Positions 1 through 10,984 are shown, numbered from the stretch's first letter. The stretch is DNA of 64,000 bases from Megaustenia siamemsis (GCA_032433765.1 JAVIAB010000008.1:46248606-46312605), one strand, 5' to 3'. Notes: generated by a model from the letters alone, not told the origin. Numbers and translations are program-made.

Positions 1-98
1 TTTTATTTAATGCCCTTGTTTCAGCATCAAACAGTAATGTTCAGTAGAAGTAATGTTTTACTATTCATAGTTTTAGTTCTTGAATTATTTACTATGAT

Positions 99-318
99 AT
101 GAGTATATTTTTCAGGTTGTTAAAGTTCCACTTTGCCATTCCTTGAGCATATTTTTCAGGTTGTTAAAATTGCTTTTTGCCATTCCTTGAGCATATTTTT
201 CAGGTTGTTAAAATTGCTTTCTGCCATTCCTTGAGCATATTTTTCAGGTTGTTAAAATTGCTTTTTGCCATTCCTTGAGCATATTTTTCAGGTTGTTAAA
301 GTTGCTTTTTGCCATTCC
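99..318. repeat. 44-bp minisatellite, 5 copies
   Basis: A 44-bp unit that begins TTGAGCATATTTTTCAGG and ends GCCATTCC is repeated head to tail five times at exact 44-bp spacing from about position 143. The first copy is shorter and more diverged. The array abuts the broken 5' end of the LINE-A relic. I see no coding role. Confidence 0.9.
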
Positions 319-327
319 TATCTTTTT

Positions 328-1530
328 TTTCTTTACTTTCAATTTAGACAATTACAAGAAAAATGTCGGAAACAAAATATGCCGCTCTATAATGCCTTCA
401 TGGATCTCACAAAGGCCTTCGACGCAGTAAGCAGAGATAGGCCGCCCACCTAAATTACTTAAGCTGATTATGTCCTTTCATGAAGACATGAATGTTAAAA
501 TCTACTTTGATGGGAGTTCATCAGAGAGTTTCAAAGTAATCAACGGAGTGAAACAGGGATGTGTCATCGCCCCCACCCTTTTTGGTATATTTGTTGCTGC
601 CCTCCTAAATTACGACTTCGAAAATAGCTCAGGAGATATTTACATTCGCACAAGATCAGATGGCTCACTGTTCAACTTAGCACGACTAAGAGCGAAAACC
701 AAAACAAATGTTGCCCTACTTAAAGAACTTTTATTTGCTGACGATGCAGCCCTTGGACGTTCTTAGTGAAGCCACCTTACAATAGCTGATCAACAGCCTG
801 GACAAAGCATGCGACCTTTTTTCACTGTCAATTAATGTTCAGAAAACAGTAATACTAAGTCAAGGCGACATCAAACCTCTATCAATCACTCTAAAAGACT
901 GTCCACTAGAGTCAGTTCAGAACTTTACGTATCTTAGATCCAAAATTACGCAAACAATTTATCTTGATGATGAAATAGACAGCCGAATTGGTAAGGCAGC
1001 TACGACTTTCGGCAAACTCACAGAAAGGGCCTGGAACAACACGAAACTAACACTGAAGACCAAACTCTTAATATATCAAACTTGTGTGCTTAACACACTA
1101 TTATATGGATCTGAAACCTGGACAACATGCTCAAACCAGGAAAAAAGATGCGATGTCTCCGCAGAATAATGCACACCAAATAGCAGGATAAAATAACCAA
1201 CTTAACTGTCCTGCATCGTGCTAAGACTTCAACAATCATGTCGATGCTCAGATGTCGAAGACTAAGATGGCTGGGGCATGTCCAGCGAATGGAAGAAAAG
1301 CGCATCCCCAAACAAATACTATATGGTGAACTAATACACGGAAAAAGACAAATCGGCAGACCTAAATTTCTCCATATGTGAATAAGACTGGGAATATCTA
1401 GCAAGTGATCACACATCATGGAGAGCGTGTATAGGGAACGGTATAATATCATTTGAGACTGTGTTAAGACAAAACTTAGAAGAGAAAAGACTCATGAAAA
1501 ATGATGAAAACCCTGTGGACCAGTGGGTCT
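328..1530 (+). pseudogene. LINE-A relic: reverse transcriptase of a non-LTR retrotransposon, 5'-truncated
   Basis: Conceptual translation gives RT blocks in the expected order. A segment with MPLYNAFMDLTKAFDAVSR (about 376-440) precedes VKQGCVIAPTLFGIF (about 547-590) and the catalytic FADD motif (LLFADDAAL, about 727-753). After these come the palm/thumb and C-terminal tail, including RRLRWLGHVQRMEE and ILYGEL (about 1255-1335). The RT copies element RNA at a nicked target during target-primed insertion. The reading frame is broken: a short deletion near 440-450 removes the region after the KAFD block, there is a shift near 753, and stops fall in the C-terminal half. No endonuclease domain is present, so the copy is 5'-truncated and dead. 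A second copy of the same family lies at 17216-17829. The clade cannot be settled by eye. Confidence 0.85.
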
Positions 1531-1920
1531 GACTTATTCATTCTGTGACCGCGTGTGTTTGTCAAACATTGGTAGAATTAGCCACGAGAGAAGATGTTCG
1601 ACAAAAACAAAACCTAAAAAAAAATACACAACAGCCTCTACTAGACCGTCTGACAAGGCGAAAAGGGTCATACATACTTAACTATAAAACACGAATTATT
1701 ATCCTTATCAAAATTGGAAAGTATATAAACATTTGCCGGCAACTAATTATTTATCTTTTTGCGTAGACGGGTGTGTATCTGTTAAAAACGTATTTTCTAT
1801 TCGCTTGAAAATAAAATAACAGCGTCACGGAATTTAGACGAGTTATTTCTGGTTCAGCTCACTCGTTAGAATAATTGCGTCAGAGTCACGGAAGAAAGAT
1901 GAAAGTAAACACGGGAAGCC
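1531..1920. other. No recognisable feature
   Basis: This is AT-rich sequence after LINE-A. A 73-codon open frame at 1545-1766 has no recognisable motif and looks fortuitous. The LINE-A 3' untranslated region may extend into it. Confidence 0.5.
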
Positions 1921-2045
1921 AGTGTGTGTGACTCTGTGTGTGTATGCGTGTGTCTATGTCTGTGTGTGTGTGTCAGCGTGTGTGTGTCAGCGCGCGTGTG
2001 TGTGTTTTTGTGGATATATGTGTCTCTATGTGTGTATGTGTTTAT
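1921..2045. repeat. (TG)n-rich microsatellite
   Basis: Degenerate TG dinucleotide tract with interspersed TCAGCG and TATG. Open frames on both strands here only translate the dinucleotide repeat. Confidence 0.85.
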
Positions 2046-2149
2046 TTTCAAAGAAAAAAATCGCTTAGTGTGTCCTGATTGTCAACGCATAATGAACGGA
2101 ATGATACTGAAAGAAAAGAGGGTCAATAGACATGACATGTTAAAATGGA

Positions 2150-2490
2150 TTGAAGACAGAACATCATTTGGAGACTACCCGCCAAAAGAAATAAGATTTT
2201 ATAGAAGAATATCTAGAATACCATCAACATTCAAAAGACAAGTAATGAGAATGTCTTTGTGGCAAAGAGAGAAAGAAATATTGGTATTAATATCTGGAGG
2301 AAATAATCATCAATTATGATCTATACAAGGAGAAGGGTACAGTTTTGTGAGAATTGGAAAACTGATCAGAAGAGATAAAGGACGAGGCAGGACAGATGTC
2401 AGGTTAAGAGGTCCGAGGTCAAGAGATTGGATAAGTAACTGTAAACAAAGAGATTTGGAGAGATATTATCACCTACGCCAGCAAACATGA
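2150..2490 (+). pseudogene. Degraded LINE-C C-terminal relic
   Basis: The stretch around 2160-2215 reads like the LINE-C block that starts with EMWFYRR. The stretch at 2380-2490 reads RDIITYAS-like near its end, matching the RDMITYANR ending of the better LINE-C copy at 37700-38165. Frames shift repeatedly. Assignment rests on short matches only. Confidence 0.45.
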
Positions 2491-2578
2491 ACGATCCTTT
2501 TGTCTTCGGGGAAATTGAATTTAAACAATAACGCGTGAACGTTTTATTTATTTGTATGTCATTTATTTAAGTAATTAT

Positions 2579-2760
2579 TTAGTGAGTGAGTGAGTGAGTG
2601 AGTGAGTGAGTGAGTGAGTGAGTGAGTGAGTGAGTGAGTGAGTGCGTGAGTGAGCGATCGAGTGAGCGATCGAGTGAGCGATCGAGTGAGCAAGTGAGTG
2701 TGTGCTTGAGAGAGTGAGTGAGCGAGTGAGTGAGTTGGTGAAGGCGTGCATACATGAATG
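2579..2760. repeat. (GAGT)n microsatellite with GAGCGATC variants
   Basis: About 16 perfect GAGT tetramers (2579-2645) are followed by GAGCGATC and other variants. Several open frames on both strands are translations of this array. It lies directly upstream of a 5'-truncated LINE-B copy. Confidence 0.92.
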
Positions 2761-2769
2761 CGTGAGTGA

Positions 2770-3475
2770 AGCAGAACAGATTTTAAAATCAAAGGAGCAG
2801 CAGAGGAAAGTAATTAAAAAACATAAGATAAACGCAACATACAACACAAGCAAAGAAATTAGAATCAGAATAACTAAAGCAGCATGTCTTTCAGAAGCCT
2901 GAAAAGTTGTGGAAATCAAAACTCATCAGCACAAACACAAAACTTAGGCTATTCAAATCAAATGTACTATCAACCCTTACGTATGCATGTGAAAGCTGGA
3001 AAACAACAAGAGATATAGAAACAAAGTTGAACGCATTGGAAAATAAATGTCTAAGGAAAATACTTGGTATAGCGTGGAACGAATTCAAAACAAACGAGGA
3101 AATTAGAGAAATCGCGAATCAACCACTAATATCTTCAGTAATAAAGAAAAGACGATGGTCATATGTTGGACATGTGATGAAAGAGATAATAACCGAATAG
3201 CAAAGCAAGCCCTCATGTGGGAAACAGCAGGTAAGAGAAAAAGAGGAAGACCCAGAGAGACACCCAGAGAGACACCCAGAGAGACAAGAGCAGCAGGAAT
3301 CGGCTCCCTCAATGAGATAGAGCTGCTTGCACAGAACAGAGACAAATGACGAGATTTGATAAAATATCTTTAAAAGAATTGAAAACTGCTAGAACAAAAA
3401 TTCAGATGAAGGAGTATCTTGGTCTATGCCCTATGGGCCGGCTACGGCTCGAAAGACCAATAGAACATACAACAC
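2770..3475 (+). pseudogene. LINE-B 3' fragment (RT C-terminal region)
   Basis: Translation matches the C-terminal part of the other LINE-B copies: TYACESWKTTRDIETKLNA, then CLRKILGIAWNEF, then RRWSYVGHV and GKRKRGRPRE. The catalytic RT core is missing, so this is a severely 5'-truncated copy. A single-base change shifts the frame near 3150-3180. At 3244-3285 a 12-bp unit coding R-E-T-P is triplicated, unlike the other copies. The 3' end (CCCTATGGGCCGGCTACGGC, near 3429-3448) is shared with the copies at 41328-42080 and 56598-58137. Confidence 0.88.
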
Positions 3476-3804
3476 GACAATAATAAACAACCTCACGCAA
3501 TACATTTTACAAATACAACAGGTAACAACTAATCCCTAATGAAGAACGCATCATACAGAAGCAGAATTGTACCGCATAATATAATTACACACAATCTGAC
3601 GCAATAAAGGCAGGATAAGCAGAACGTAGGTGAAGATAAAATCAATTACTAGGACCACAATATAAATTATTAGCGACACAGCGAAAGTGTAAACAAAGAA
3701 AAACGTGTGTGCTGCATTTGGTTGAAGTCGCAACCTCGATTTTGCTTGACAGTAGTGCTGGTGTGTATAACTATCGTTTACACTGAGCTTTGAAGTACTG
3801 CATG
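3476..3804. other. No recognisable feature
   Basis: AT-rich sequence with no motif, tandem repeat or match elsewhere in the window that I can see. Confidence 0.45.
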
Positions 3805-3885
3805 ATATAGGAGAGCCGGTGGCCGATTCGATAACCGTTCGGGCTCCAAACCAAGAGAACGCGAGTTTGAGTTCTGGTTCTCCTC
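3805..3885 (+). mobile_element. SINE-5-like tRNA-derived fragment
   Basis: A stretch of about 75 bp with a possible pol III B-box (GCGAGTTTGAGTTC) is matched in reverse complement near 30195-30270. Both copies keep CGATAAC and the GCGAGTTTGA core. The A-box is weak. It is listed as a probable SINE head shared by two loci. Confidence 0.4.
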
Positions 3886-4035
3886 CAAGATGACTTTCAT
3901 TACGTTATTGTCTCTCGTGACATGTTCTAGAATGTTCATTTATCATGCTCGAATTGTGTTGTATTGTTATTTCTTCATTTTTACCTGTTTCAAAACTTCA
4001 TTAGTTATTTTCGTTTCTGTCACTCAATTTTTTTT
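3886..4035 (-). pseudogene. LINE-D 3' fragment
   Basis: Matches the stretch at 6095-6245 almost word for word, including CTCGAATTGTGTTGTATTG and TTCAAAACTTCA. It is therefore a reverse-strand fragment of the LINE-D C-terminal coding region. It is short and broken. Confidence 0.7.
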
Positions 4036-4084
4036 TTTATATCTATCGGAGGTAGAATAAAAAGTCAGACCTGAACACCACGCG

Positions 4085-4197
4085 ACGACTGCACTGAGCA
4101 AACGGCCTTTATTCTAAGGTCATATAAATTCCCCCCCCCCCCCCCCCGAGCAAACGGCCTTTATTCTCAGGTCATATAAATCCCCCCCCCCCTCCCC
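4085..4197. repeat. Two-copy repeat with poly-C tracts
   Basis: GAGCAAACGGCCTTTATTCT followed by an AGGTCATATAAAT block and a run of Cs occurs twice in tandem. The sequence just before it (about 4045-4110) reads in reverse complement like 30107-30165, which also runs into a long C tract. This suggests a dispersed element with a C-rich end. Confidence 0.75.
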
Positions 4198-4504
4198 ATA
4201 GACTCCAGGCCTGGGAAAAAGGCGTAAAGAGAAGATAGTTTTTTTTTTTTTACATATAAAATAGATGGATTCACTGTTGGTAATTAATTGTTGCGATGAA
4301 GGAAATTTCTGATGAAAAGAGAGAGTGGATTATTTGTGAGAAGCACGGTGAATGAGAGAAAAGAATAAATTAAATGATGGTGTTTCTACGATCGCTGGAT
4401 AAGCGTCACTGTCATGGTCTCAAGATCGCTATAGAGTAGACACTCCATTATCCAGATTTTAGTTATCCGGACATTTCGGTTACTCGGACTTGTATTTTAT
4501 GACA
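4198..4504. other. No recognisable feature
   Basis: AT-rich sequence with a short T run. I see no coding or repeat signal. Confidence 0.45.
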
Positions 4505-4795
4505 ATGCTACTTATTATGGAGACTCGATGGCTCAGCAATTAATGTGCTCGCTTCCTGATGAGAAGGGTTCGGGTTCAATTTCCAGAAGCCGAAGGTGTT
4601 TATTTTTTATTTTTTTTTTTTTTGTATCGACAAGAGTTTATGCTTATTCTGCCTCTAAAAATGGGTACAACAGATTGTACAGTAAAGAAAGGGCGGCTTG
4701 GCGTAATACTGACCATGTTTCCAAAATAAATGCTCTGATATGGAACAAATATGGTTACTAATATCATCTTCCCAAATACCCCTAGCAAGACTTGA
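4505..4795 (+). mobile_element. Diverged SINE-1-like element
   Basis: The tRNA-like head has an A-box (GATGGCTCAGCA) and a B-box (GGGTTCAATTTCC), followed by a T-rich stretch. The body resembles SINE-1: GGCGTAATACTGACCATG corresponds to GGCGTAATACCGACCACA in SINE-1 copies, and a TGGTTACTAA block follows. It is clearly older or a different subfamily. I saw no target duplication. Confidence 0.65.
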
Positions 4796-5009
4796 AGGGT
4801 ACCCTTTACTTATTATGGTTGCTGATTTGTAACAAATAAAGCTGTTTACGTTGTTGCATGTCAATAAAAACATAGTTTCATTCAAGTTCCATAAGGACTG
4901 TTGTTTGCTATTTTAATGTGATATTCTTAAGTGCCAGTTTATTTGATGTGACGCGTTATGTCTCCAATAGAGTTTACTGTAGTCAGATAAAACTTCTATC
5001 GCCCTTTCT
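4796..5009. other. No recognisable feature
   Basis: AT-rich spacer between a SINE and LINE-G. Confidence 0.45.
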
Positions 5010-5500
5010 CTCTTCACTTCCTCGTGTACCAGTTCGGGTGTCGAGATCGATAACAAAGTTCTGGTTCTCGCCTTTTGGCGGCTTTAATCATTGTCAATTG
5101 ATGTTGTAGCGTCCCTTTGATGTTGTTTGTCCATCTTACTCTGGGTCTGCCTCTTGCTCTTCTCCCCTCTCCACTTTTAATATATGATATGTATGTTAAG
5201 GAATCACATGGCATTCTTTCTAGATGGGAAAACTAGTTTGTTTGTTGTTTCTGATGTAACTTAAGATTGGCTCAATGAGTACTTCTTTCATAATATCATT
5301 TCTGAGTCTATTTTTTCTGGTTACTCCAAGCGCTTTTCTCAGACATCCCATCTCTGTAGTGACAAGCTTTATTTTATGCTTAGACGTAAATGACCATGTT
5401 TGTCACTGGTACCAGCACAATGTTGGAATGAATATACTCTGTATGAGATGTTCAGATGATATACCTTCCATTACTTTATTATACATTGCCAGTCATTGTT
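5010..5500 (-). pseudogene. LINE-G C-terminal relic
   Basis: Reverse-strand translation gives a typical LINE C-terminal tail, GRRARGRPRVRWTNNIKG, near 5110-5165. An upstream TTEMGCLRKALGVTRK-like block lies near 5310-5370. The same tail (GRARGRPRVRWTDNIRETL) occurs on the plus strand at 46845-47010. Frameshifts and stops separate the blocks. The RT catalytic motif is absent. Confidence 0.72.
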
Positions 5501-5899
5501 TGCTTGCTTGCGTTCGCCCGATGGCTACAGGATCACACCTCTTCGTAATCCACACTTAAAAAGACTTTAAGTTGGCGTGTCTGCGTTGTGTTGTGGTTTG
5601 CAGTAGAACTGTTATATTTATGCCTTTCGACCCAACACATCCGACTTCATCACTACATTTTTTAATACCGGGGTTTCTTCCCTCTTCGATCCCTACTCGC
5701 TTGGCCAGACTAGAAAGACGGAAAGGTGGAGCAGGGTCTGGATGGTTCTGGTTCACCGATCCTGGCGCAAGCCATCAGCTGGGGCTCCCATGTTATTGAT
5801 TATCAGAATTGTTTACCACCCAGCTACATCCGGTTATAATCAATTTGGATAATATATTCTTGTACTTTACCTCCATTAGACCATGTCCACTAAAGCGGC
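5501..5899. other. No recognisable feature
   Basis: Short overlapping open frames on both strands at 5556-5799 show no family motif. Confidence 0.4.
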
Positions 5900-6290
5900 A
5901 ATACCTCAGTTGATCATCTTCAATCATCATCTTGTGCCGTCACTGCATTAAAAGTTGTCTACCATAGAGCACCACTCCACCATGCCTCTTGTCTTGATGG
6001 TATTCGATTCTTCCGTCCATCTAACAATGTTGTAACTCCACTTTAGTCTTTGTCTCAATCTGCCTTGTTTATTCTGCACTTTCTCCTCCTAGATCACTTT
6101 CAGTAAGTTATTTTACCTCGTGACGAGTTTTAGAATGTTCAGTTATCTTGCTCGAATTGTGTTGTATTGTTATTTCTTCATTTTCACCTGTTTCAAAACT
6201 TCACTATTTCTTTTCTTTTCTATCACTCAATTCTTCCCATAAATCCACATTTCAAATGCTTCAACGTCTCCGTTACTCTTACTCTTATAA
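5900..6290 (-). pseudogene. LINE-D 3' fragment
   Basis: Shares the LINE-D landmarks in the same order as 19155-19540, 30440-30835 and 39685-40260: a TCTTG..TTGATGGT block, TTTAGTCTTTGTCTCAATC, and CCACATTTCAAATGCTTCAA. Those blocks encode the C-terminal tail on the reverse strand. Many stops; dead. Confidence 0.75.
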
Positions 6291-6294
6291 AGCA

Positions 6295-6540
6295 AATCAT
6301 GGACAGTAGACTAAGCACAGATTGAGATTTCTCAGAAGAAAGCTGAGAGTTCACTGGACAGCTAAACAGACTAACGAGGTGATTCTCAAAGAGGCCAACA
6401 CAAAATGAGAAAACCTAAAACACATCAGAGAAATACAATCTCCATTTTCAAGCACATCACGAGAAAAGGAAAATTGGAAACTTGGTTACAACTGGCAAAT
6501 TAAGGGGAGAAAGAAATCGCGGACGACAAAGGGAGAAGTA
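6295..6540 (+). pseudogene. LINE-C fragment ending in the GGAA array
   Basis: Reads like the LINE-C block at 48314-48700: a RRKLRVHWTAKQTNE-type stretch, then an IQSPFSSTSREK-type stretch, then GERNRGRQREK. Homology stops inside the coding sequence at GACAAAGGGAGAAG, exactly where TATATATATAGGGAGGGA and the GGAA array begin. Confidence 0.72.
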
Positions 6541-8564
6541 TATATATATAGGGAGGGAGGGAGGAAGGAAGGAAGGAAGGAGGAAGGAAGGAAGGAAGGA
6601 AGGAAGGAAGGAAGGAAGGAAGGAAGGAAGGAAGGAAGGAAGGAAGGAAGGAAGGAAGGAAGGAAGGAAGGAAGGAAGGAAGGAAGGAAGGAAGGAAGGA
6701 AGGAAGGAAGGAAGGAAGGAAGGAAGGAAGGAAGGAAGGAAGGAAGGAAGGAAGGAAGGAAGGAAGGAAGGAAGGAAGGAAGGAAGGAAGGAAGGAAGGA
6801 AGGAAGGAAGGAAGGAAGGAAGGAAGGAAGGAAGGAAGGAAGGAAGGAAGGAAGGAAGGAAGGAAGGAAGGAAGGAAGGAAGGAAGGAAGGAAGGAAGGA
6901 AGGAAGGAAGGAAGGAAGGAAGGAAGGAAGGAAGGAAGGAAGGAAGGAAGGAAGGAAGGAAGGGGAAGGAAGGAAGGAAGGAAGGAAGGAAGGAAGGAAG
7001 GAAGGAAGGAAGGAAGGAAGGAAGGAAGGAAGGAAGGAAGGAAGGAAGGAAGGAAGGAAGGAAGGAAGGAAGGAAGGAAGGAAGGAAGGAAGGAAGGAAG
7101 GAAGGAAGGAAGGAAGGAAGGAAGGAAGGAAGGAAGGAAGGAAGGAAGGAAGGAAGAAAAGGAAGGAAGGAAGGAAGGAAGGAAGGAAGGAAGGAAGGAA
7201 GGAAGGAAGGAAGGAAGGAAGGAAGGAAGGAAGGAAGGAAGGAAGGAAGGAAGAAGGAAGGAAGGAAGGAAGGAAGGAAGGAAGGAAGGAAGGAAGGAAG
7301 GAAGGAAGGAAGGAAGGAAGGAAGGAGGAAGGAAGGAAGGAGGAAGAGGAAGGAAGGAAGGAAGGAAGGAAGGAAGGAAGGAAGGAAGGAAGGAAGGAAG
7401 GAAGGAAGGAAGGAAGGAAGGAAGAAGGAAGGAAGGAAGGAAGGAAGGAAGGAAGGAAGGAAGGAAGGAAGGAAGGAAGGAAGGAAGGAAGGAAGGAAGG
7501 AAGGAAGGAAGGAAGGAAGGAAGGAAGGAAGGAAAGGAAGGAAGGAAGGAAGGAAGGAAGGAAGGAAGGAAGGAAGGAAGGAAGGAAGGAAGGAAGGAAG
7601 GAAGGAAGGAAGGAAGGAAGGAAGGAAGGAAGGAAGGAAGGAAGGAAGGAAGGAAGGAAGGAAGGAAGGAAGGAAGGAAGGAAGGAAGGAAGGAAGGAAG
7701 GAAGGAAGGAAGGAAGGAAGGAAGGAAGGAAGGAAGGAAGGAAGGAAGGAAGGAAGGAAGGAAGGAAGGAAGGAAGGAAGGAAGGAAGGAAGGAAGGAAG
7801 GAAGGAAGGAAGGAAGGAAGGAAGGAAGGAAGGAAAGGAAGGAAGGAAGGAAGGAAGGAAGGAAGGAAGAGGAAGGAAGGAAGAAGGAAGGAAGGAAGGA
7901 AGGAAGGAAGGAAGGAAAGGAAGGAAGGAAGGAAGGAAGGAAGGAGGAAGGAAGGAAGGAAGGAAGGAAGGAAGGAAGGAAGGAAGGAAGGAGGAAGGAA
8001 GGAAGGAAGGAAGGAAGGAAGGAAGGAAGGAAGGAAGGAAGGAAGGAAGGAAGGAAGGAAGGAAGGAAGGAAGGAAGGAAGGAAGGAAGGAAGGAAGGAA
8101 GGAAGGAAGGAAGGAAGGAAGGAGGAAGGAAGGAAGGAAAGGGAAGGAAGGAAGGAAGGAAGGAAGGAAGGAAGGAAGGAAGGAAGGAAGAAGGAAGGAA
8201 GGAAGGAAGGAAGGAAGGAAGGAAGGAAGGAAGGAAGGAAGGAAGGAAGGAAGGAAGGAAGGAAGGAAGGAAGGAAGGAAGGAAGAAGGAAGGAAGAAGG
8301 AAGGAAGGGAGGAAGGAAGGGAGGGAGGGAGGGAGGGAGGGAGGGAGGGAGGGAGGGGAGGAAGGAAGGAAGGAAGGGAAGGAAGGAAGGAAGGAAGGAA
8401 GGAAGGAAGGAAGGAAGGAAGGAAGGAAGGAAGGAAGGAAGGAAGGGAAGGAAGGAAGGAAGGAAGGAAGGAAGGAAAGGAAGGAAGGAAGGAAGGAAGG
8501 AAGGAAGGAAGGAAGGAAGGAAGGAAGGAAGGAAGGAAGGAAGGAAGGAAGGAAGGAAGGAAGG
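6541..8564. repeat. Long (GGAA)n microsatellite, about 2 kb
   Basis: About 500 GGAA tetramers with scattered single-base insertions or losses and a GGGA patch at 8310-8355. A short TATATATATA leads in. Open frames of 711 codons (plus) and 704 codons (minus) are pure repeat translations (KEGR on plus, FLPS on minus) and should not be annotated as genes. Length in an assembly may be approximate. Confidence 0.98.
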
Positions 8565-8809
8565 ATGTCATTAAGAGGATTTTACCCCCCGTGCATGTTG
8601 ATGGAGATGATTTGTAAAGTCATGAGTGAGACACCAGGCCAAAGCATCAACGGAAATATAATTAACAACATATTACTTCGATAAATGTCGTGGTAATGGC
8701 AGAAAGCCCGCAATAACTAGAACAATCGGTTACATAAATCAACAACAAAAAATGCAGAGATTATGCGGCTGAGATAAATATTAAGACAAAAACTACGATA
8801 ATAAATGAA
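8563..8809 (+). repeat. Copy 1 of a 247-bp duplicated segment
   Basis: Runs from GGATGTCATTAAGAGG to ACGATAATAAATGAA. It is repeated at 9884-10129 with one visible difference, six versus five Cs near its start. Both copies directly follow a purine microsatellite. No coding content recognised. Confidence 0.93.
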
Positions 8810-8855
8810 TATGTATATATATGTATATATATGTATATATATGTATATATATATA
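8810..8855. repeat. (ATGTATATAT)n microsatellite
   Basis: Four short copies of a 10-bp AT-rich unit immediately after copy 1 of the 247-bp segment. Confidence 0.85.
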
Positions 8856-9398
8856 ATAGATAGCCTGGTGTAGTGTCACGGTAAATAGTCAACAAAAGAA
8901 TTGATACGGTGCATTTTGAACAAGGAATTTGGGCGGTCATAATCGACTACGCCAACCATGTGTCACACGATGATGATTAGTCTATAAATCACGCAGAAAT
9001 TAGTTTATTCACTTCTGTCCACTATTAATTTGTTCATGCTCTGCTGTTTTTCATTAATTCAAAATGTTGTTCATTTTGAGCATCACATACGGACTTTATT
9101 TTGGATTCCTCTTGTGTAACTTTAAGGAATATTATTATTGCATAGCTCATTAAACTTTTTGTTCTAACATCGCTGTATTCCACAGCACATATCTTCTCCT
9201 GCACAGCAATAAATATTGATGATTTGTGTACAATGGAATGTATCCACTGCTTATGTCTGCAACCATTTCAATGTCAACATTTTCTAATGTTTTCATCATT
9301 TATATCTGTATTTTGTCAGGACTTGTAGCTTTTCTTTTTCCACTGGCCTCGTTGACAAACTTGAAACCTGAGTTACAAATTTATGCAAAGTGATAGCA

Positions 9399-9399
<1 letters not shown>
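8856..9399. other. No recognisable feature
   Basis: AT-rich sequence lying between the two copies of the 247-bp duplication. No motif or repeat match seen. Confidence 0.45.
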
Positions 9400-9433
<34 letters not shown>

Positions 9434-9840
9434 CAATGCTGCACCATTATTTCTTTCACTTCTATCGCTGGTGGATTTAATGGAGGGAGGGAGGGAGGGA
9501 GGGAGGGAGGGAGGGAGGGAGGGAGGGAGGAGGGAGGGAGGGAGGGAGGAAGGAAGGAAGGAAGGAAGGAAGGAAGGAAGGAAGGAAGGAAGGAAGGAAG
9601 GAAGGAAGGAAGGAAGGAAGGGAGGAAGGAAGGGGAGGGAGGGAGGGGAGGGAGGGGAGGGAGGGGGGAGGGGGAGGGAGGGAGGGAGGGGGAGGGAGGG
9701 AGGGAGGGAGGGAGGGAAGAAGGAAGGGGAGGGAGTGAGGGTAGGGAGGGATGAAGGAAGGTACGTATGGAGGAGTGGTAGGAAAGGAGGGAGGGAGAGA
9801 GGGAAGGAACAGATGGGAAGGAGGAAGGAACAGATGTGAA
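9400..9840. repeat. (TA)n tract, then (GGGA)n/(GGAA)n array
   Basis: A TA tract at about 9402-9432 is followed after a 45-bp gap by GGGA tetramers (9481-9550), GGAA tetramers (9550-9620) and a mixed GGGA/GGAA tail to about 9840. The 149- and 132-codon open frames here are repeat translations. Confidence 0.93.
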
Positions 9841-9883
9841 AGAAGCATACTGTTCAAAAACACGTTAAGCTGCAAATGAAGGC

Positions 9884-10129
9884 GGATGTCATTAAGAGGA
9901 TTTTACCCCCGTGCATGTTGATGGAGATGATTTGTAAAGTCATGAGTGAGACACCAGGCCAAAGCATCAACGGAAATATAATTAACAACATATTACTTCG
10001 ATAAATGTCGTGGTAATGGCAGAAAGCCCGCAATAACTAGAACAATCGGTTACATAAATCAACAACAAAAAATGCAGAGATTATGCGGCTGAGATAAATA
10101 TTAAGACAAAAACTACGATAATAAATGAA
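9884..10129 (+). repeat. Copy 2 of the 247-bp duplicated segment
   Basis: Matches 8563-8809 end to end apart from one C fewer in a C run. It then continues into GCAGCAAGCAGAAC, whereas copy 1 continues into an ATGTATATAT tract. Confidence 0.93.
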
Positions 10130-10374
10130 AGCAGCAAGCAGAACAATAAACAAAATAGATGGAGCGAATCCTGAAAGACTCCAAGAATATCGTTAATTTA
10201 TATATAGAACCAGTGCTTTTTATACACGGAAGTTTACTGGGACGTAATCATTCATTCAACACAACAACAAAATAAACAAAAAGAAAGAAAAGCGTAATAT
10301 ACCAGGATCCTGATGTTCTGCTGTATTTACATTTAGCGCTGCCGTTGTCAACGATAAATATACAAGAATGTATC
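10130..10374. other. No recognisable feature
   Basis: AT-rich flank of the 247-bp duplication. Nothing identified. Confidence 0.4.
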
Positions 10375-10920
10375 GTCATCATGTGCCATACCGGTTAGCG
10401 TAGGCGATCATGTTTGCACAATTGTTTTCACAGTGTATCGTATCAAATACGTTGTTGACTGTTTTCCATGCCATAGCACCAAGCTATCTACATATATAGT
10501 GTCTTCTCTCTTTGTCGCCCGCGATTTCCCTTTCCCTGTAATTTTGCCAGTTGTAACCAAGTACTCTAACTTCCCTCTTCTTGTGATATGCCCACAAAAT
10601 GTCGATTATTTTTTGCTGAAATTGTTTTGGAGCTCACTTTTTTGGCACTGGGCCTTTCTTAGAATATTGTAGTTAGTCTATTAAGCTTCCTGAAAACTTC
10701 TAACACGCTTCTGAGAAATCCTATCTTTGTTGCCTCTAATCATTTTTTCATTCGTTTGTTTACTGTCCATGATTCGCTTTCATGGGTCAGAAATTGGCTC
10801 TTGGCCGATGGGCTCTCTTTCTCACTTCTATAGGCATAGATCTGTTCCACGTGACGTTTTTCATTTTCTGAAACAATACACAAGCAACAATTGCAGTTTA
10901 CATTCATTTTTTTTAAATAT
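10375..10920 (-). pseudogene. LINE-C relic
   Basis: Collinear with the LINE-C copy at 48255-48985 on the same strand. Shared landmarks include GTTGTTGACTGTTTTCCATG, ACCAAGCTATC, CCAGTTGTAACCAAGTA, CTTCTGAGAAATCC and ACTGTCCATGATTCGCTT. Together they encode the reverse-strand C-terminal half of a LINE RT. No long frame survives. Confidence 0.82.
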
Positions 10921-10984
10921 GGATCATGGGATCGAGACAGCCAACAAGGATACCATGAACGTGTCCCGGATAGTTCCGATAGAA

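Noticed and set aside
4528..4761. 77-codon frame starting MAQQLMCSL
   Set aside because: Lies within a diverged SINE and overlaps its head and T-run.
6457..8617. Open frames of 704 and 711 codons on opposite strands
   Set aside because: Both are translations of a GGAA tetranucleotide array (four-residue periods) and have no non-repeat domain.
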